64,000 nt of DNA, from contig NZ_LMJB01000006.1 in NCBI RefSeq assembly GCF_001429765.1, forward strand, positions 186,001 through 250,000. The letters run 5' to 3'. This document shows positions 14,271 to 22,740 of this stretch, piece by piece (positions within the stretch are counted from its first letter, which is position 1; every line of letters begins with the position of its first letter). The notes beneath the pieces are model-generated. The model was given only the letters and a program-made list of their open reading frames with translations, had not been told where the DNA came from and searched no databases. A program made the translations under genes and the position numbers. The DNA comes from Flavobacterium sp. Root901. GTDB lineage: Bacteria; Bacteroidota; Bacteroidia; Flavobacteriales; Flavobacteriaceae.

Positions 14271-15602
14271 ATGACGCTACTTATATTAATTATAGTATTA
14301 GCCTTAATTTTTGATTACATCAATGGTTTTCATGATGCGGCAAATGCTATAGCGACTGTTGTTGCAACAAAGGTTCTGACACCTTTTCAGGCGGTTGTCT
14401 GGGCAGCATTTTTTAACTTTTTGGCTTATTGGGTTTTCGGATTTGGTGTTGCAGATACTGTTGCTAAAACAGCGCACACAATGGAAATTAACCTGGTTGT
14501 AATTCTTGCCGGAGTAATTGCGGCAATCTGCTGGAATTTATTGACTTGGTGGCTAGGGATTCCTTCAAGTTCTTCTCATACTTTAATTGGAGGTTTTGCA
14601 GGAGCTGCGGTTGCGCATGCTATTGCAGTTCATGGTTTTTCTGGTTATGTTGGAGAAGACGGAGCAACACATTACTGGTATGAAATTGTAAGCTGGTATA
14701 AGGCTGGAAAAGATGGCGCAATGCCTTCCGGAGTTCTTATTATCATTGCTTTTATTGTTTTGGCACCATTATTAGGAGCTTTGGCATCGTACTTAATCTC
14801 GATTTGGCTGTTAAATGCTTCCCGTAAAAGTATTGGTCCAAAAATATTCACAATAGTTTTAATGATCGCCACGGTTTGGTTTGTATATTCTCAAATGGTT
14901 CCTTATTCTGAGATAGATAAACCGAGATTTTCCTCTCACTTTTGGAGTGTAGCTTTTGAAGGTCATAATATAAAATGGTTTTTAGTTGCTTTTATTATTT
15001 TAACAGTAAGTGCATTTTGTTTGATATTCAGTAGTTTAAATCTTCATCAGGCAGATGCTGCTTTGAAAAAAATGCAATTGTTATCTTCTGCGGCATTTAG
15101 TTTAGGTCACGGAGGAAATGATTCACAAAAAGTAATGGGTATTATTGCAGCAGCTGTTGCAGTTTATATTAATACAAATCATGGTGTGCATATGGATGCC
15201 TGGCTGGATGTTGTTTTACCTAATGAAGATTTAGGAATTAAAGGACAAATGCCAAGCTGGATTCCGTTAGCATGTTATTCTGCAATTGCAGCAGGAACTT
15301 TAAGTGGTGGATGGAAGATTGTGAAAACAATGGGTTCTAAAATCACAAAAGTAAGTTCTTTTGAAGGTGTTGCTGCAGAAACTGCCGGAGCCCTGACACT
15401 TTATTTTACTGAACACTTAAAAATTCCGGTGAGTACAACGCATACTATTACAGGATCTATTATTGGTGTTGGATTAACAAAACGTGTATCAGCAGTTCGC
15501 TGGGGTGTTACAGTAAGTTTAGTCTGGGCGTGGATCCTTACTATTCCAATTTCAGCAATTTTAGCTGGTTTGGTTTATTTTGTACTAAGCGTATTTATTT
15601 AA
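14271..15602 (+). CDS. pit: inorganic phosphate transporter, Pit family
   Basis: Inner-membrane low-affinity phosphate symporter (443 aa) with about ten hydrophobic helices arranged as two inverted halves. The duplicated Pit signature is seen in both halves: GFHDAANAIATVVATKV near the N-terminus and GHGGNDSQKVMGI near residue 280. The motifs PSSSSHTLIGG and PVSTTHTITGSIIG are the paired serine/threonine-rich substrate segments. It is cotranscribed with the DUF47 gene and ends at a strong intrinsic terminator. Confidence 0.94.
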   Translation: MTLLILIIVLALIFDYINGFHDAANAIATVVATKVLTPFQAVVWAAFFNFLAYWVFGFGVADTVAKTAHTMEINLVVILAGVIAAICWNLLTWWLGIPSSSSHTLIGGFAGAAVAHAIAVHGFSGYVGEDGATHYWYEIVSWYKAGKDGAMPSGVLIIIAFIVLAPLLGALASYLISIWLLNASRKSIGPKIFTIVLMIATVWFVYSQMVPYSEIDKPRFSSHFWSVAFEGHNIKWFLVAFIILTVSAFCLIFSSLNLHQADAALKKMQLLSSAAFSLGHGGNDSQKVMGIIAAAVAVYINTNHGVHMDAWLDVVLPNEDLGIKGQMPSWIPLACYSAIAAGTLSGGWKIVKTMGSKITKVSSFEGVAAETAGALTLYFTEHLKIPVSTTHTITGSIIGVGLTKRVSAVRWGVTVSLVWAWILTIPISAILAGLVYFVLSVFI

Positions 15603-15646
15603 AAAAGATTATTGTAAAATGTGGATGTAAATCACATTTGTTAACA

Positions 15647-15688
15647 TAAAAAAAGGCCGATTTCAAATTGAAATCGGCCTTTTTTTAT
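15647..15688 (+). terminator. intrinsic terminator after pit
   Basis: A near-perfect palindrome of about 19 bp arms (A-rich, GGCCGATTTCAA / TTGAAATCGGCC, T-rich) with a one-base centre, ending in seven T. Confidence 0.92.
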
Positions 15689-15851
15689 GTTTGTGTTCAG
15701 ATCAATAATTGTCTTAAAATGAAAATTAAAAAACTTTTAGGGGATATTTTTAAAGTGTAGTAACAAGACCTTTGCAAAAAAAATAGAGCAGTATTGAAAT
15801 GATGCTTATTTCAACAAGAGCTTAAATTGTTTAATAAAAAATAAAATACAA

Positions 15852-16367
15852 ATGCAAAGAATTAATAGTTTTGCTGCTTCAATTGCGGCTTTAATGTTTA
15901 TTGGTATCGCTTTTTGTTCTTGTGGTAACACTACACCGGATGATATGAGACAGGCTTATTTATTGCAGGATCAGGCTAAAGTTACTGACACTCCAAATGA
16001 AAAAACAGATCCTATTTCTTATTTTGTACAAGAATGTGTAAACATAACGTTGTCAGGTATTAAGACAGATAAATTAAAATATTTTTCAAAAGAAAAAAAC
16101 GATACAATTTTGATTATTGTGAAGGTAGGTGATATGAAAGGTATTGAAAAATCATCCAGAAAAGAATTGTTGTACGCTGTTGAAGACTGCTTAAAAGCGG
16201 CTGATTCTTTAAATAAAAAGAAAATTTATATTGATGTTGAAGGAAGATTTAATACATTATTAGTAAAGAGCCCAGTTAAATCGGATTTAAATGGCAAATA
16301 TGCAGATAGTGATTTAATTTTACCATTTTATGGAAAATCTGTAATTCCTAATAAAGCAGCGAAGTAA
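15852..16367 (+). CDS. putative lipoprotein, 171 aa
   Basis: Predicted exported lipoprotein of unknown function. The N-terminus has a basic start, a hydrophobic core (SIAALMFIGIAF) and a lipobox-like C-S-C-G stretch at about residues 23-25, so lipidation is likely at one of those cysteines. The mature part is a small alpha/beta domain (LIIVKVGDMKGIEKSSRKEL and KIYIDVEGRFNTLLV). The downstream SMI1/KNR4-HEAT gene begins 31 bp later on the same strand and may be cotranscribed. Confidence 0.65.
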   Translation: MQRINSFAASIAALMFIGIAFCSCGNTTPDDMRQAYLLQDQAKVTDTPNEKTDPISYFVQECVNITLSGIKTDKLKYFSKEKNDTILIIVKVGDMKGIEKSSRKELLYAVEDCLKAADSLNKKKIYIDVEGRFNTLLVKSPVKSDLNGKYADSDLILPFYGKSVIPNKAAK

Positions 16368-16398
16368 TTTAAAAGCTAAATTTTATCATAATATAAAT

Positions 16399-17756
16399 AT
16401 GAACCCTGAAAACTTGGATCAAATAAACAGAATCAAAAAGAAACTCATTTTAGCAAAAGATGCTGATAAAGAATTTGAAGTATTTGGTGCAAGTTCTCAT
16501 AAATATGAAATAGGAGAAGCAGTTACAGCTGATGAAATTTTGAAGTTCGAAAAAGAATATAATCTTGATCTTCCGGAATGTTACAAAGAATTTTTAATGA
16601 ATATTGGTAACGGAGGAATATCTTATCAAAATTCTGCTGCTGGACCTTCATATGGGATATTTCCTTTTGGTGAGCATATTGAGGAATTGATTTATATGAA
16701 TCCTGAAAACTGTCTGGCGAAAAATTGTGTGATATATCCAAAGATGAGCGATGAATTCTGGAAGGAATTAACACGCAAAATTGATGAGAATGAAGATATT
16801 TCAGATGAAGAATTTGATGAGGAATTAGGTAAAATGTTTGCGGGAATTTTGCCTAAGGAAGCCAAGGCTGTTCGTATTATTATGGTCTTGTTTTAAATGG
16901 AGAATTTAAAGGAAAAGTAGTAGGAGTTGATTTAGACAGGCAAAAACCTTACTTTGTTTTCGAATCCAATTTTTTAGACTGGTACGAGCGCTGGCTTGAT
17001 GAAATTACGGCTGAAAGCCGAACTGAAGATCGCGATTTGTTTAATTACACATTGGGCGGTTCGGTGTCGCATATTTTAAAAGTGTATGTTTCAACAGAAG
17101 ATGAGGAGATTAAATTGGAGTGTTTGTCTGGAATGCTGCGTAAGAAGAAAATAGATTTAGAAGCTTTAACGTTTTTAGACAAAGAGTTTAAAGCAAGCAA
17201 TGTGGAAATTCAAAAAAGAATTCTTCAAGTGCTTGCCAAATTTGATTATAATCTGGCACGTCCTTATTTGATTGATTTTGTAAAAAGTGATTTATTAACC
17301 GTTTTTCAAACTGTATTTTGGTACGTAAAAGATAAAAGTGCTGATTGGCTAGATGTGATTAATGAAAATGCTGTCAAAATAAACGATAATGAAACATTTT
17401 GTTTTTGTACCTATTTGTTAAAAGAAAGTGGTGCTGATTATGGCACTTTTTTAATTCCGTTTGCTTCACATCAAAACGTTGAAATACGGGTACAAGCTTA
17501 TTATTCACTTGGTCTTTTGAAGAATAAGACTGATTATCTGGATACTTTTATTTTGGGTTTAAATGATGAAGCTAATAGGGTTGTTCATATTACTTTACAA
17601 GCTTTAGACGGTGTAAAAGATAAAAGACTTTTGAAGTATTATAAAACCATTGCTGAGCGTTTTCCGGAGGAACAAGATTATGTTTTAGCGAATCTAAATC
17701 ATCGACTTAAAGATTTTAGTTTAACCAATAAAACGATAAAAAAAGTCAATTATTAA
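16399..17756 (+). pseudogene. SMI1/KNR4 + HEAT-like repeat protein, frameshifted
   Basis: One gene of about 452 codons read in two frames. The first 165 codons (16399-16896) encode a SMI1/KNR4-family domain (YNLDLPECYKEFLMNIGNGG, then GIFPFGEHIEE). The frame is then lost in an ATTATTATGG stretch near 16880-16888 and ends at a spurious TAA. In the -1 frame the protein continues without interruption: GLVLNGEFKGKVVGVDLD, then FLDWYERWLDE, then a helical repeat region to 17756. Both halves keep coding character, so a single-base deletion or a sequencing error is likely. SMI1/KNR4 proteins often act as immunity proteins against secreted toxins; no toxin is visible here. Confidence 0.85.
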
Positions 17757-17770
17757 AATCCTGAAATATG

Positions 17771-17807
17771 AAAGACCGATTTTAAATTGAAATCGGTCTT
17801 TTTATTT
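17771..17807 (+). terminator. intrinsic terminator after the SMI1/KNR4 gene
   Basis: AAAGACCGATTTTAA pairs with TTGAAATCGGTCTTT and is followed by T-rich sequence. It is similar in sequence to the pit terminator and probably also protects the convergent DUF421 gene. Confidence 0.85.
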
Positions 17808-17810
17808 GAA

Positions 17811-18329
17811 TCAAAACTTCTGCAGATTTTTTCGATTATGCCGACGCTTATAATGCGTCTGCTTTAAATTTTTTTGATCTTCAGAAATAATACTTATTGT
17901 ACCGTCAATTTCCAGCATTGCGAGTTTTACGTTCTTAAAAAATTCTATTCCGTGTTCTCTCATGGCCTCTTTTAATTCTTCATCAGAAATATCAAGTCTG
18001 CTTAGGGCTTTAAAATCCAGCTTTCCGTCGTGAATTAAGATTTGAGGTTTATCAAGCAACAACTCGCCAAAAACTTTGTATTTGCGGGTTAGTTTTTTAA
18101 TAATAAAATTGATAATAAACAAAACAAAAGCGGCGACCAATCCGCCAATTAGACTTGTATCTGGTCCAACCATTGCATTTTGAACAGAGTTGCTGATTAA
18201 TAAAATCAGAATTACATCGGCTGTATTTAACTGCGAAAGTTCTTTTTTGCCAAATATGCGTAAAGCTATTGTCATGAAAAAATAAACAGCAATACTTCTC
18301 AAAACAATATCTAAATAAGGAAAATCCAT
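17811..18329 (-). CDS. DUF421 (YetF-like) membrane protein
   Basis: Membrane protein of the DUF421 family (172 aa) with three N-terminal helices (about residues 8-25, 37-53, 60-80) and a C-terminal cytoplasmic alpha/beta domain. The family signature RIFGKKELSQLNTADVILIL and the later LLLDKPQILIHDGKLDFKAL and LAMLEIDGTISII segments are clear. The family has no settled biochemical role; members are linked to envelope or spore functions in Firmicutes. The C-terminal tail is strongly basic. A second, divergent DUF421 protein with an added zinc ribbon is at 55794-56486. Confidence 0.88.
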   Translation of the reverse strand: MDFPYLDIVLRSIAVYFFMTIALRIFGKKELSQLNTADVILILLISNSVQNAMVGPDTSLIGGLVAAFVLFIINFIIKKLTRKYKVFGELLLDKPQILIHDGKLDFKALSRLDISDEELKEAMREHGIEFFKNVKLAMLEIDGTISIISEDQKNLKQTHYKRRHNRKNLQKF

Positions 18330-18351
18330 ATTTTTTATTTTAAAGTTAAAT

Positions 18352-18389
18352 AAAAAAGCTTTGCCAAAGTTGTAAACTTTGACAAAGCT
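18352..18389 (-). terminator. intrinsic terminator after rimK
   Basis: Arms AGCTTTGCCAAAG and CTTTGACAAAGCT (one mismatch) with a 6-nt loop, followed on the minus strand by six T. It lies 37 nt after the rimK stop. Confidence 0.8.
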
Positions 18390-18425
18390 GCTAAATTATT
18401 TATATAGGATTAAGCTGAAATGAAC

Positions 18426-19796
18426 TTAACTGAGCTTGAAATTTTTTTCGATTGCTTTAATCATTTCTCCGGCAATATCTTTGTTTGTCGCGCCTTCGAT
18501 TCCTTCAAGACCCGGAGAAGAGTTAACTTCAAGTAATAACGGTCCTTTTGATGAACGGATAATATCGACTCCTGCTACTTTTAAGTCCATTGCTTTTGCG
18601 GCTTTTATAGCAATCTTTTTTTCTTCAGAAGTTACTTTAATGACAGATGCAGTTCCACCAAGATGAATATTGGCTCTAAATTCGCCCGGCATAGCTTCAC
18701 GCTGAATGGCGGCAACCACTTTTCCATCGATCACAAAACAGCGAATATCTTTTCCGTTTGCTTCTTTAATAAATTCCTGAACTAAGATATTGGCATTTAA
18801 ACTTTTAAAAGCATTAATAACACTTTCTGCAGCTTTTTTAGTCTCTGCCAAAACAACACCTTTTCCCTGCGTTCCTTCTAATAATTTTACAATTAGAGGT
18901 GAACCGCCCACCATTTTAATAAGATTGTCTGTATCCAGCGGAGAATTAGCGAATCCGGTTGTTGGAATGTCAATCCCGCTGTTTAGAAGTAATTGTAATG
19001 AATATAATTTATCCCTGGATTGTGTAATGGCTGTAGCAGAATTTAAGCAGAAAACCTTCAAAGCTTCAAACTGACGCGTTAAAGCACAGCCGTAAAAAGT
19101 AATACTCGGTCTGATGCGTGGAATAATAGCATCAAACTGATTCAGGATTTTTCCGCCTCTGTAATGAATTTCAGGAGTTTTGGCGTCCAATTTCATGTAA
19201 CATTCTTTGATATTCAAAAAATGCATTTCATGTCCTCGCATTTCGCCGGCTTCCATGATTCTTTTATTGCTGTATAATTCCGGATTACTGGCTAAAAGAC
19301 CAATTCTTAAACCGGAACTTGCTTTTTCTGAGTTCTGGTATAATTCTTTTAAGGCTTCGGTGGTAGGCTGTCCAAGTAAATATTTTTCTTCCGGATCAAC
19401 CAATACGCGTCCGCTCATGGCTTCACGTCCTAAAAGCATTCTGAAACCCATTGAGTCACGATTGGTCAAAGTCATTTCAATCGGCCATTTTGCATCGCCA
19501 ATTTTTAAATTTGTCTGAATAACATAACGATGTTCTCTGTAACCGCTTGAACTTTTTACAATTCGTTTGTCTACCAGCGGAGCTTCACAGTGAATAATAG
19601 TTTTAATGTTATTCTGAATCGGGTTAATATCAAATTTTACCCAATTAGCATCATTTTTTATAAAAGGAGCTATGTTTATGGCGTGCATTGCCGAAGTTTT
19701 GGCACCAGAATCTACACGAGCCTTTATTGTCGGGATTCCAAGTTCTGGAAATGAGCACCATTCTTCGCTGCCTAAAATGACTTTGTTTTGAAGCAT
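18426..19796 (-). CDS. rimK: RimB-like protease domain fused to RimK-type ATP-grasp ligase
   Basis: Fusion of 456 aa. Residues about 5-145 form an ATP-dependent zinc protease/RimB-like domain ([18 protein letters not shown] contains the aspartic-protease-like DSGAKTS motif; [11 protein letters not shown] follows). The rest is a RimK-type ATP-grasp ligase, the enzyme that adds glutamates to ribosomal protein S6 ([18 protein letters not shown], then [20 protein letters not shown], then [16 protein letters not shown] as the metal-binding end). I start at the ATG 19796 and not at the TTG 33 nt upstream, because [13 protein letters not shown] is the natural beginning of the RimB domain. Substrate assignment to S6 is by family only. 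Confidence 0.88.
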   Translation of the reverse strand: MLQNKVILGSEEWCSFPELGIPTIKARVDSGAKTSAMHAINIAPFIKNDANWVKFDINPIQNNIKTIIHCEAPLVDKRIVKSSSGYREHRYVIQTNLKIGDAKWPIEMTLTNRDSMGFRMLLGREAMSGRVLVDPEEKYLLGQPTTEALKELYQNSEKASSGLRIGLLASNPELYSNKRIMEAGEMRGHEMHFLNIKECYMKLDAKTPEIHYRGGKILNQFDAIIPRIRPSITFYGCALTRQFEALKVFCLNSATAITQSRDKLYSLQLLLNSGIDIPTTGFANSPLDTDNLIKMVGGSPLIVKLLEGTQGKGVVLAETKKAAESVINAFKSLNANILVQEFIKEANGKDIRCFVIDGKVVAAIQREAMPGEFRANIHLGGTASVIKVTSEEKKIAIKAAKAMDLKVAGVDIIRSSKGPLLLEVNSSPGLEGIEGATNKDIAGEMIKAIEKNFKLS

Positions 19797-19868
19797 ACTT
19801 TGTTTTTTTGTTATAAAATTTGAATCCAAAAATAGCTATTTGCTTTTACTAAAGATAGTAAATTATCC

Positions 19869-19907
19869 AAAAAAAATACCCGTTAAGTTATGAAAACGTA
19901 ACGGGTA
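19869..19907 (-). terminator. intrinsic terminator after clpC
   Basis: Nine-base arms TACCCGTTA / TAACGGGTA with a 13-nt loop, followed on the minus strand by eight T, about 30 nt after the clpC stop. Confidence 0.88.
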
Positions 19908-19936
19908 GATTATTTTTGTTATAAATTTTGACTAAT

Positions 19937-22483
19937 TTATTGATTTGTCGGCTCTTCGGCTTTATGAATTTCTACCGAAAGTTCTTGTGAATCTTCTTTT
20001 AAATCCATCATAATTTCATCTCCTGAATGTATTTTCGAAGTGATGATTTCTTCTGCTAACAAATCTTCAACATATTTTTGAATTGCTCTTTTCAGCGGTC
20101 TTGCTCCAAATTGCTTATCAAAACCTTTTTCGGCAATAAATGCTTTGGCTTTGTCTGTTAAGCTTAATTTGTAACCTAACTCTGCAATACGGGAATATAG
20201 TTTTTTCAATTCGATTTCGATAATCAAATCAATATCTCCTTTTTCAAGTGCATTAAAGACAATTACATCATCAATCCTGTTTAAGAATTCCGGAGCAAAA
20301 GTTTTTTTCAATGCATTTTCGATAATGCTTTTTGAGTTTTCATCAGCCTGCGCTGTTCTTGCAGCGGTTCCAAATCCAACACCTTGTCCAAAATCTTTCA
20401 ACTGGCGTGCACCAACGTTAGAAGTCATGATAATAATAGTATTTTTAAAGTCAATTTTGCGACCTAAACTATCTGTTAAATATCCGTCATCTAAAACCTG
20501 AAGCATCATGTTGAAAACATCCGGATGCGCTTTTTCGATCTCATCTAAAAGTACAACACAATATGGTTTTCTACGAACTTTTTCAGTTAACTGACCACCT
20601 TCTTCATAACCAACATATCCCGGAGGCGCTCCAACTAAACGCGAAATAGCAAATTTCTCCATGTATTCACTCATATCGATACGAACTAACGCATCTTCAG
20701 AATCGAATAATTCTTTTGCTAAAACTTTTGCTAATTGTGTTTTACCAACTCCGGTCTGACCTAAGAAGATAAATGAACCAATTGGTTTATTAGGATCTTT
20801 AAGTCCGGCTCTGTTACGCTGAATAGAACGTGCAATTTTAAGAACAGCATCATTTTGACCAATTACTTTGTTCTGAATTAATTCAGGTAACTGTGCTAAT
20901 TTGTTGCTTTCTGTTTGTGCAATTCTGTTTACAGGTATTCCGGTCATCATCGACACAACATCGGCTACATTATCTTCTGTAACTTCAATTCTGTTGTTTT
21001 TAGAATCTTCTTCCCATTGTTCTTGTGCTAATGCAAGATCTTTTTCGATACGTTTTTCATCATCACGAAGTTTAGCAGCTTCTTCATATTTTTGTTTTTT
21101 AACAACCATATTTTTAAGCTCACGAACTTCTTCCAGCTGACGTTCTAAATCAAGGATTTGTTTTGGAACATCAATATTGGTAATGTGTACACGAGATCCG
21201 GCTTCGTCCATTGCATCAATAGCTTTGTCCGGTAAGAAACGCTCAGACATATATCTGTTTGTTAACTTAACACAAGCTTCAATTGCTTCTGGAGTATATG
21301 TTACGTTGTGGTGATCTTCGTATTTGTCTTTTACGTTATTCAGAATAGCGATTGTTTCCTCAACAGAAGTTGGTTCAACAATTACTTTTTGAAAACGTCT
21401 TTCAAGAGCACCGTCTTTTTCAATATATTGTCTGTACTCATCCAGAGTAGTAGCACCAATACATTGGATTTCTCCTCTTGCTAATGCAGGTTTGAACATG
21501 TTTGAAGCATCAAGTGATCCTGTTGCTCCTCCGGCTCCTACAATAGTATGGATCTCATCAATAAAAAGAATGATATCGTCGTTTTTTTCAAGCTCGTTCA
21601 TTACGGCTTTCATTCTCTCTTCAAATTGTCCTCTGTATTTAGTTCCGGCAACTAAACTTGCCAAATCTAATGTTACAACACGTTTGTTAAAAAGAATACG
21701 GGATACTTTCTTTTGAATGATGCGAAGAGCTAGTCCTTCTGCAATAGCAGATTTACCAACTCCCGGTTCTCCAATAAGAAGCGGGTTGTTCTTTTTTCTT
21801 CGGCTTAAAATTTGTGAGACACGTTCAATTTCTTTTTCGCGTCCCACTACAGGATCGAGTTTTCCTTCTTCAGCCATTTCTGTTAAATCTCTCCCAAAAT
21901 TATCTAAAACCGGAGTCTTAGATTTTTTGTTTGACTTATTGGCTGGATTATTAAAACTACTTTCCTTTAGACTGTCATCTTGTCCTGAATCGTCATTGTA
22001 CGATTCGTTTCTTGGCAAGTTTTCTAAGAATTCTTCTTCGTTTGGCGTCATGTTTAAATATTGTTCTTTAGCTATGTCATAATCTATTTTTAGCTTATTC
22101 AACAGCTTGGTTGTTGGATCGTTTTCATTTCGTAAGATACATAAAAGCAAATGAGCTGTGCTAATCGACGAACTTTGAAATACTTTAGCTTCCAGAAAAG
22201 TGGTCTTCAGTGCCCTTTCGGCCTGTCGGGTAAGATGAAGGTTTTTCTTTTCGGCATTTACTTCAACGCTGTGGTTGGCGGGACTCAGTATTTCTACCTT
22301 CCTGCGTAAATGGTCTAAATCGACTGCCAGGTTATTAAGTATATGAATAGCTTTTCCGTTACCATCTCTTAAAATGCCCAGCATTAGATGTTCAGTACCA
22401 ATAAAGTCGTGTCCTAAACGAAGGGCTTCTTCCTTACTGTACGTAATAACATCTTTTACTCTTGGTGAAAAATTATCATCCAT
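19937..22483 (-). CDS. clpC: ATP-dependent Clp protease ATP-binding subunit ClpC
   Basis: AAA+ unfoldase of 848 aa that feeds substrates to ClpP. The N-terminal Clp repeat domain (about 1-145) starts MDDNFSPRVKDVITYSKEEA and contains GHDFIGTEHLMLGILRD. The first AAA domain has Walker A GEPGVGKSAI and Walker B VILFIDEIHT-like IILFIDEIHTIVGAGG. A UVR-like coiled-coil insertion (KYEEAAKLRDDEKRIE, about 430-445) identifies ClpC rather than ClpA/ClpB. The second AAA domain has GQTGVGKTQLAK and VVLLDEIEKAHPD. A ClpP-binding tripeptide is plausible near VGFG in the second domain. It is divergent from gyrA across 257 bp. Confidence 0.95.
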   Translation of the reverse strand: MDDNFSPRVKDVITYSKEEALRLGHDFIGTEHLMLGILRDGNGKAIHILNNLAVDLDHLRRKVEILSPANHSVEVNAEKKNLHLTRQAERALKTTFLEAKVFQSSSISTAHLLLCILRNENDPTTKLLNKLKIDYDIAKEQYLNMTPNEEEFLENLPRNESYNDDSGQDDSLKESSFNNPANKSNKKSKTPVLDNFGRDLTEMAEEGKLDPVVGREKEIERVSQILSRRKKNNPLLIGEPGVGKSAIAEGLALRIIQKKVSRILFNKRVVTLDLASLVAGTKYRGQFEERMKAVMNELEKNDDIILFIDEIHTIVGAGGATGSLDASNMFKPALARGEIQCIGATTLDEYRQYIEKDGALERRFQKVIVEPTSVEETIAILNNVKDKYEDHHNVTYTPEAIEACVKLTNRYMSERFLPDKAIDAMDEAGSRVHITNIDVPKQILDLERQLEEVRELKNMVVKKQKYEEAAKLRDDEKRIEKDLALAQEQWEEDSKNNRIEVTEDNVADVVSMMTGIPVNRIAQTESNKLAQLPELIQNKVIGQNDAVLKIARSIQRNRAGLKDPNKPIGSFIFLGQTGVGKTQLAKVLAKELFDSEDALVRIDMSEYMEKFAISRLVGAPPGYVGYEEGGQLTEKVRRKPYCVVLLDEIEKAHPDVFNMMLQVLDDGYLTDSLGRKIDFKNTIIIMTSNVGARQLKDFGQGVGFGTAARTAQADENSKSIIENALKKTFAPEFLNRIDDVIVFNALEKGDIDLIIEIELKKLYSRIAELGYKLSLTDKAKAFIAEKGFDKQFGARPLKRAIQKYVEDLLAEEIITSKIHSGDEIMMDLKEDSQELSVEIHKAEEPTNQ

Positions 22484-22740
22484 AATATATAATTGGTATT
22501 GTAAATTTAATGAATTACAGTTTTAAAAACAAAAACCATACCCATCGAGAACTACTGTCAGCTAATTGACAAAAAAAATAACAATAAAAGCGTTAAAAAA
22601 CGCTTAATTTATTAACCAAAAGCCAAATAAAAGTTGTTAATAAATCATTTAAATAAGTGTAAGGAAATAGCTGAAAAAATTTTAAAAAAACGTATCTTGG
22701 CACGCTTTGAAACTAAATAATTATTTAAACATAACAACTT

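Noticed and set aside
16870-16895. Programmed -1 frameshift in the SMI1/KNR4 gene
   Set aside because: No X-XXY-YYZ slippery heptamer, no obvious downstream stimulatory stem, and the family is not known for frameshifting.
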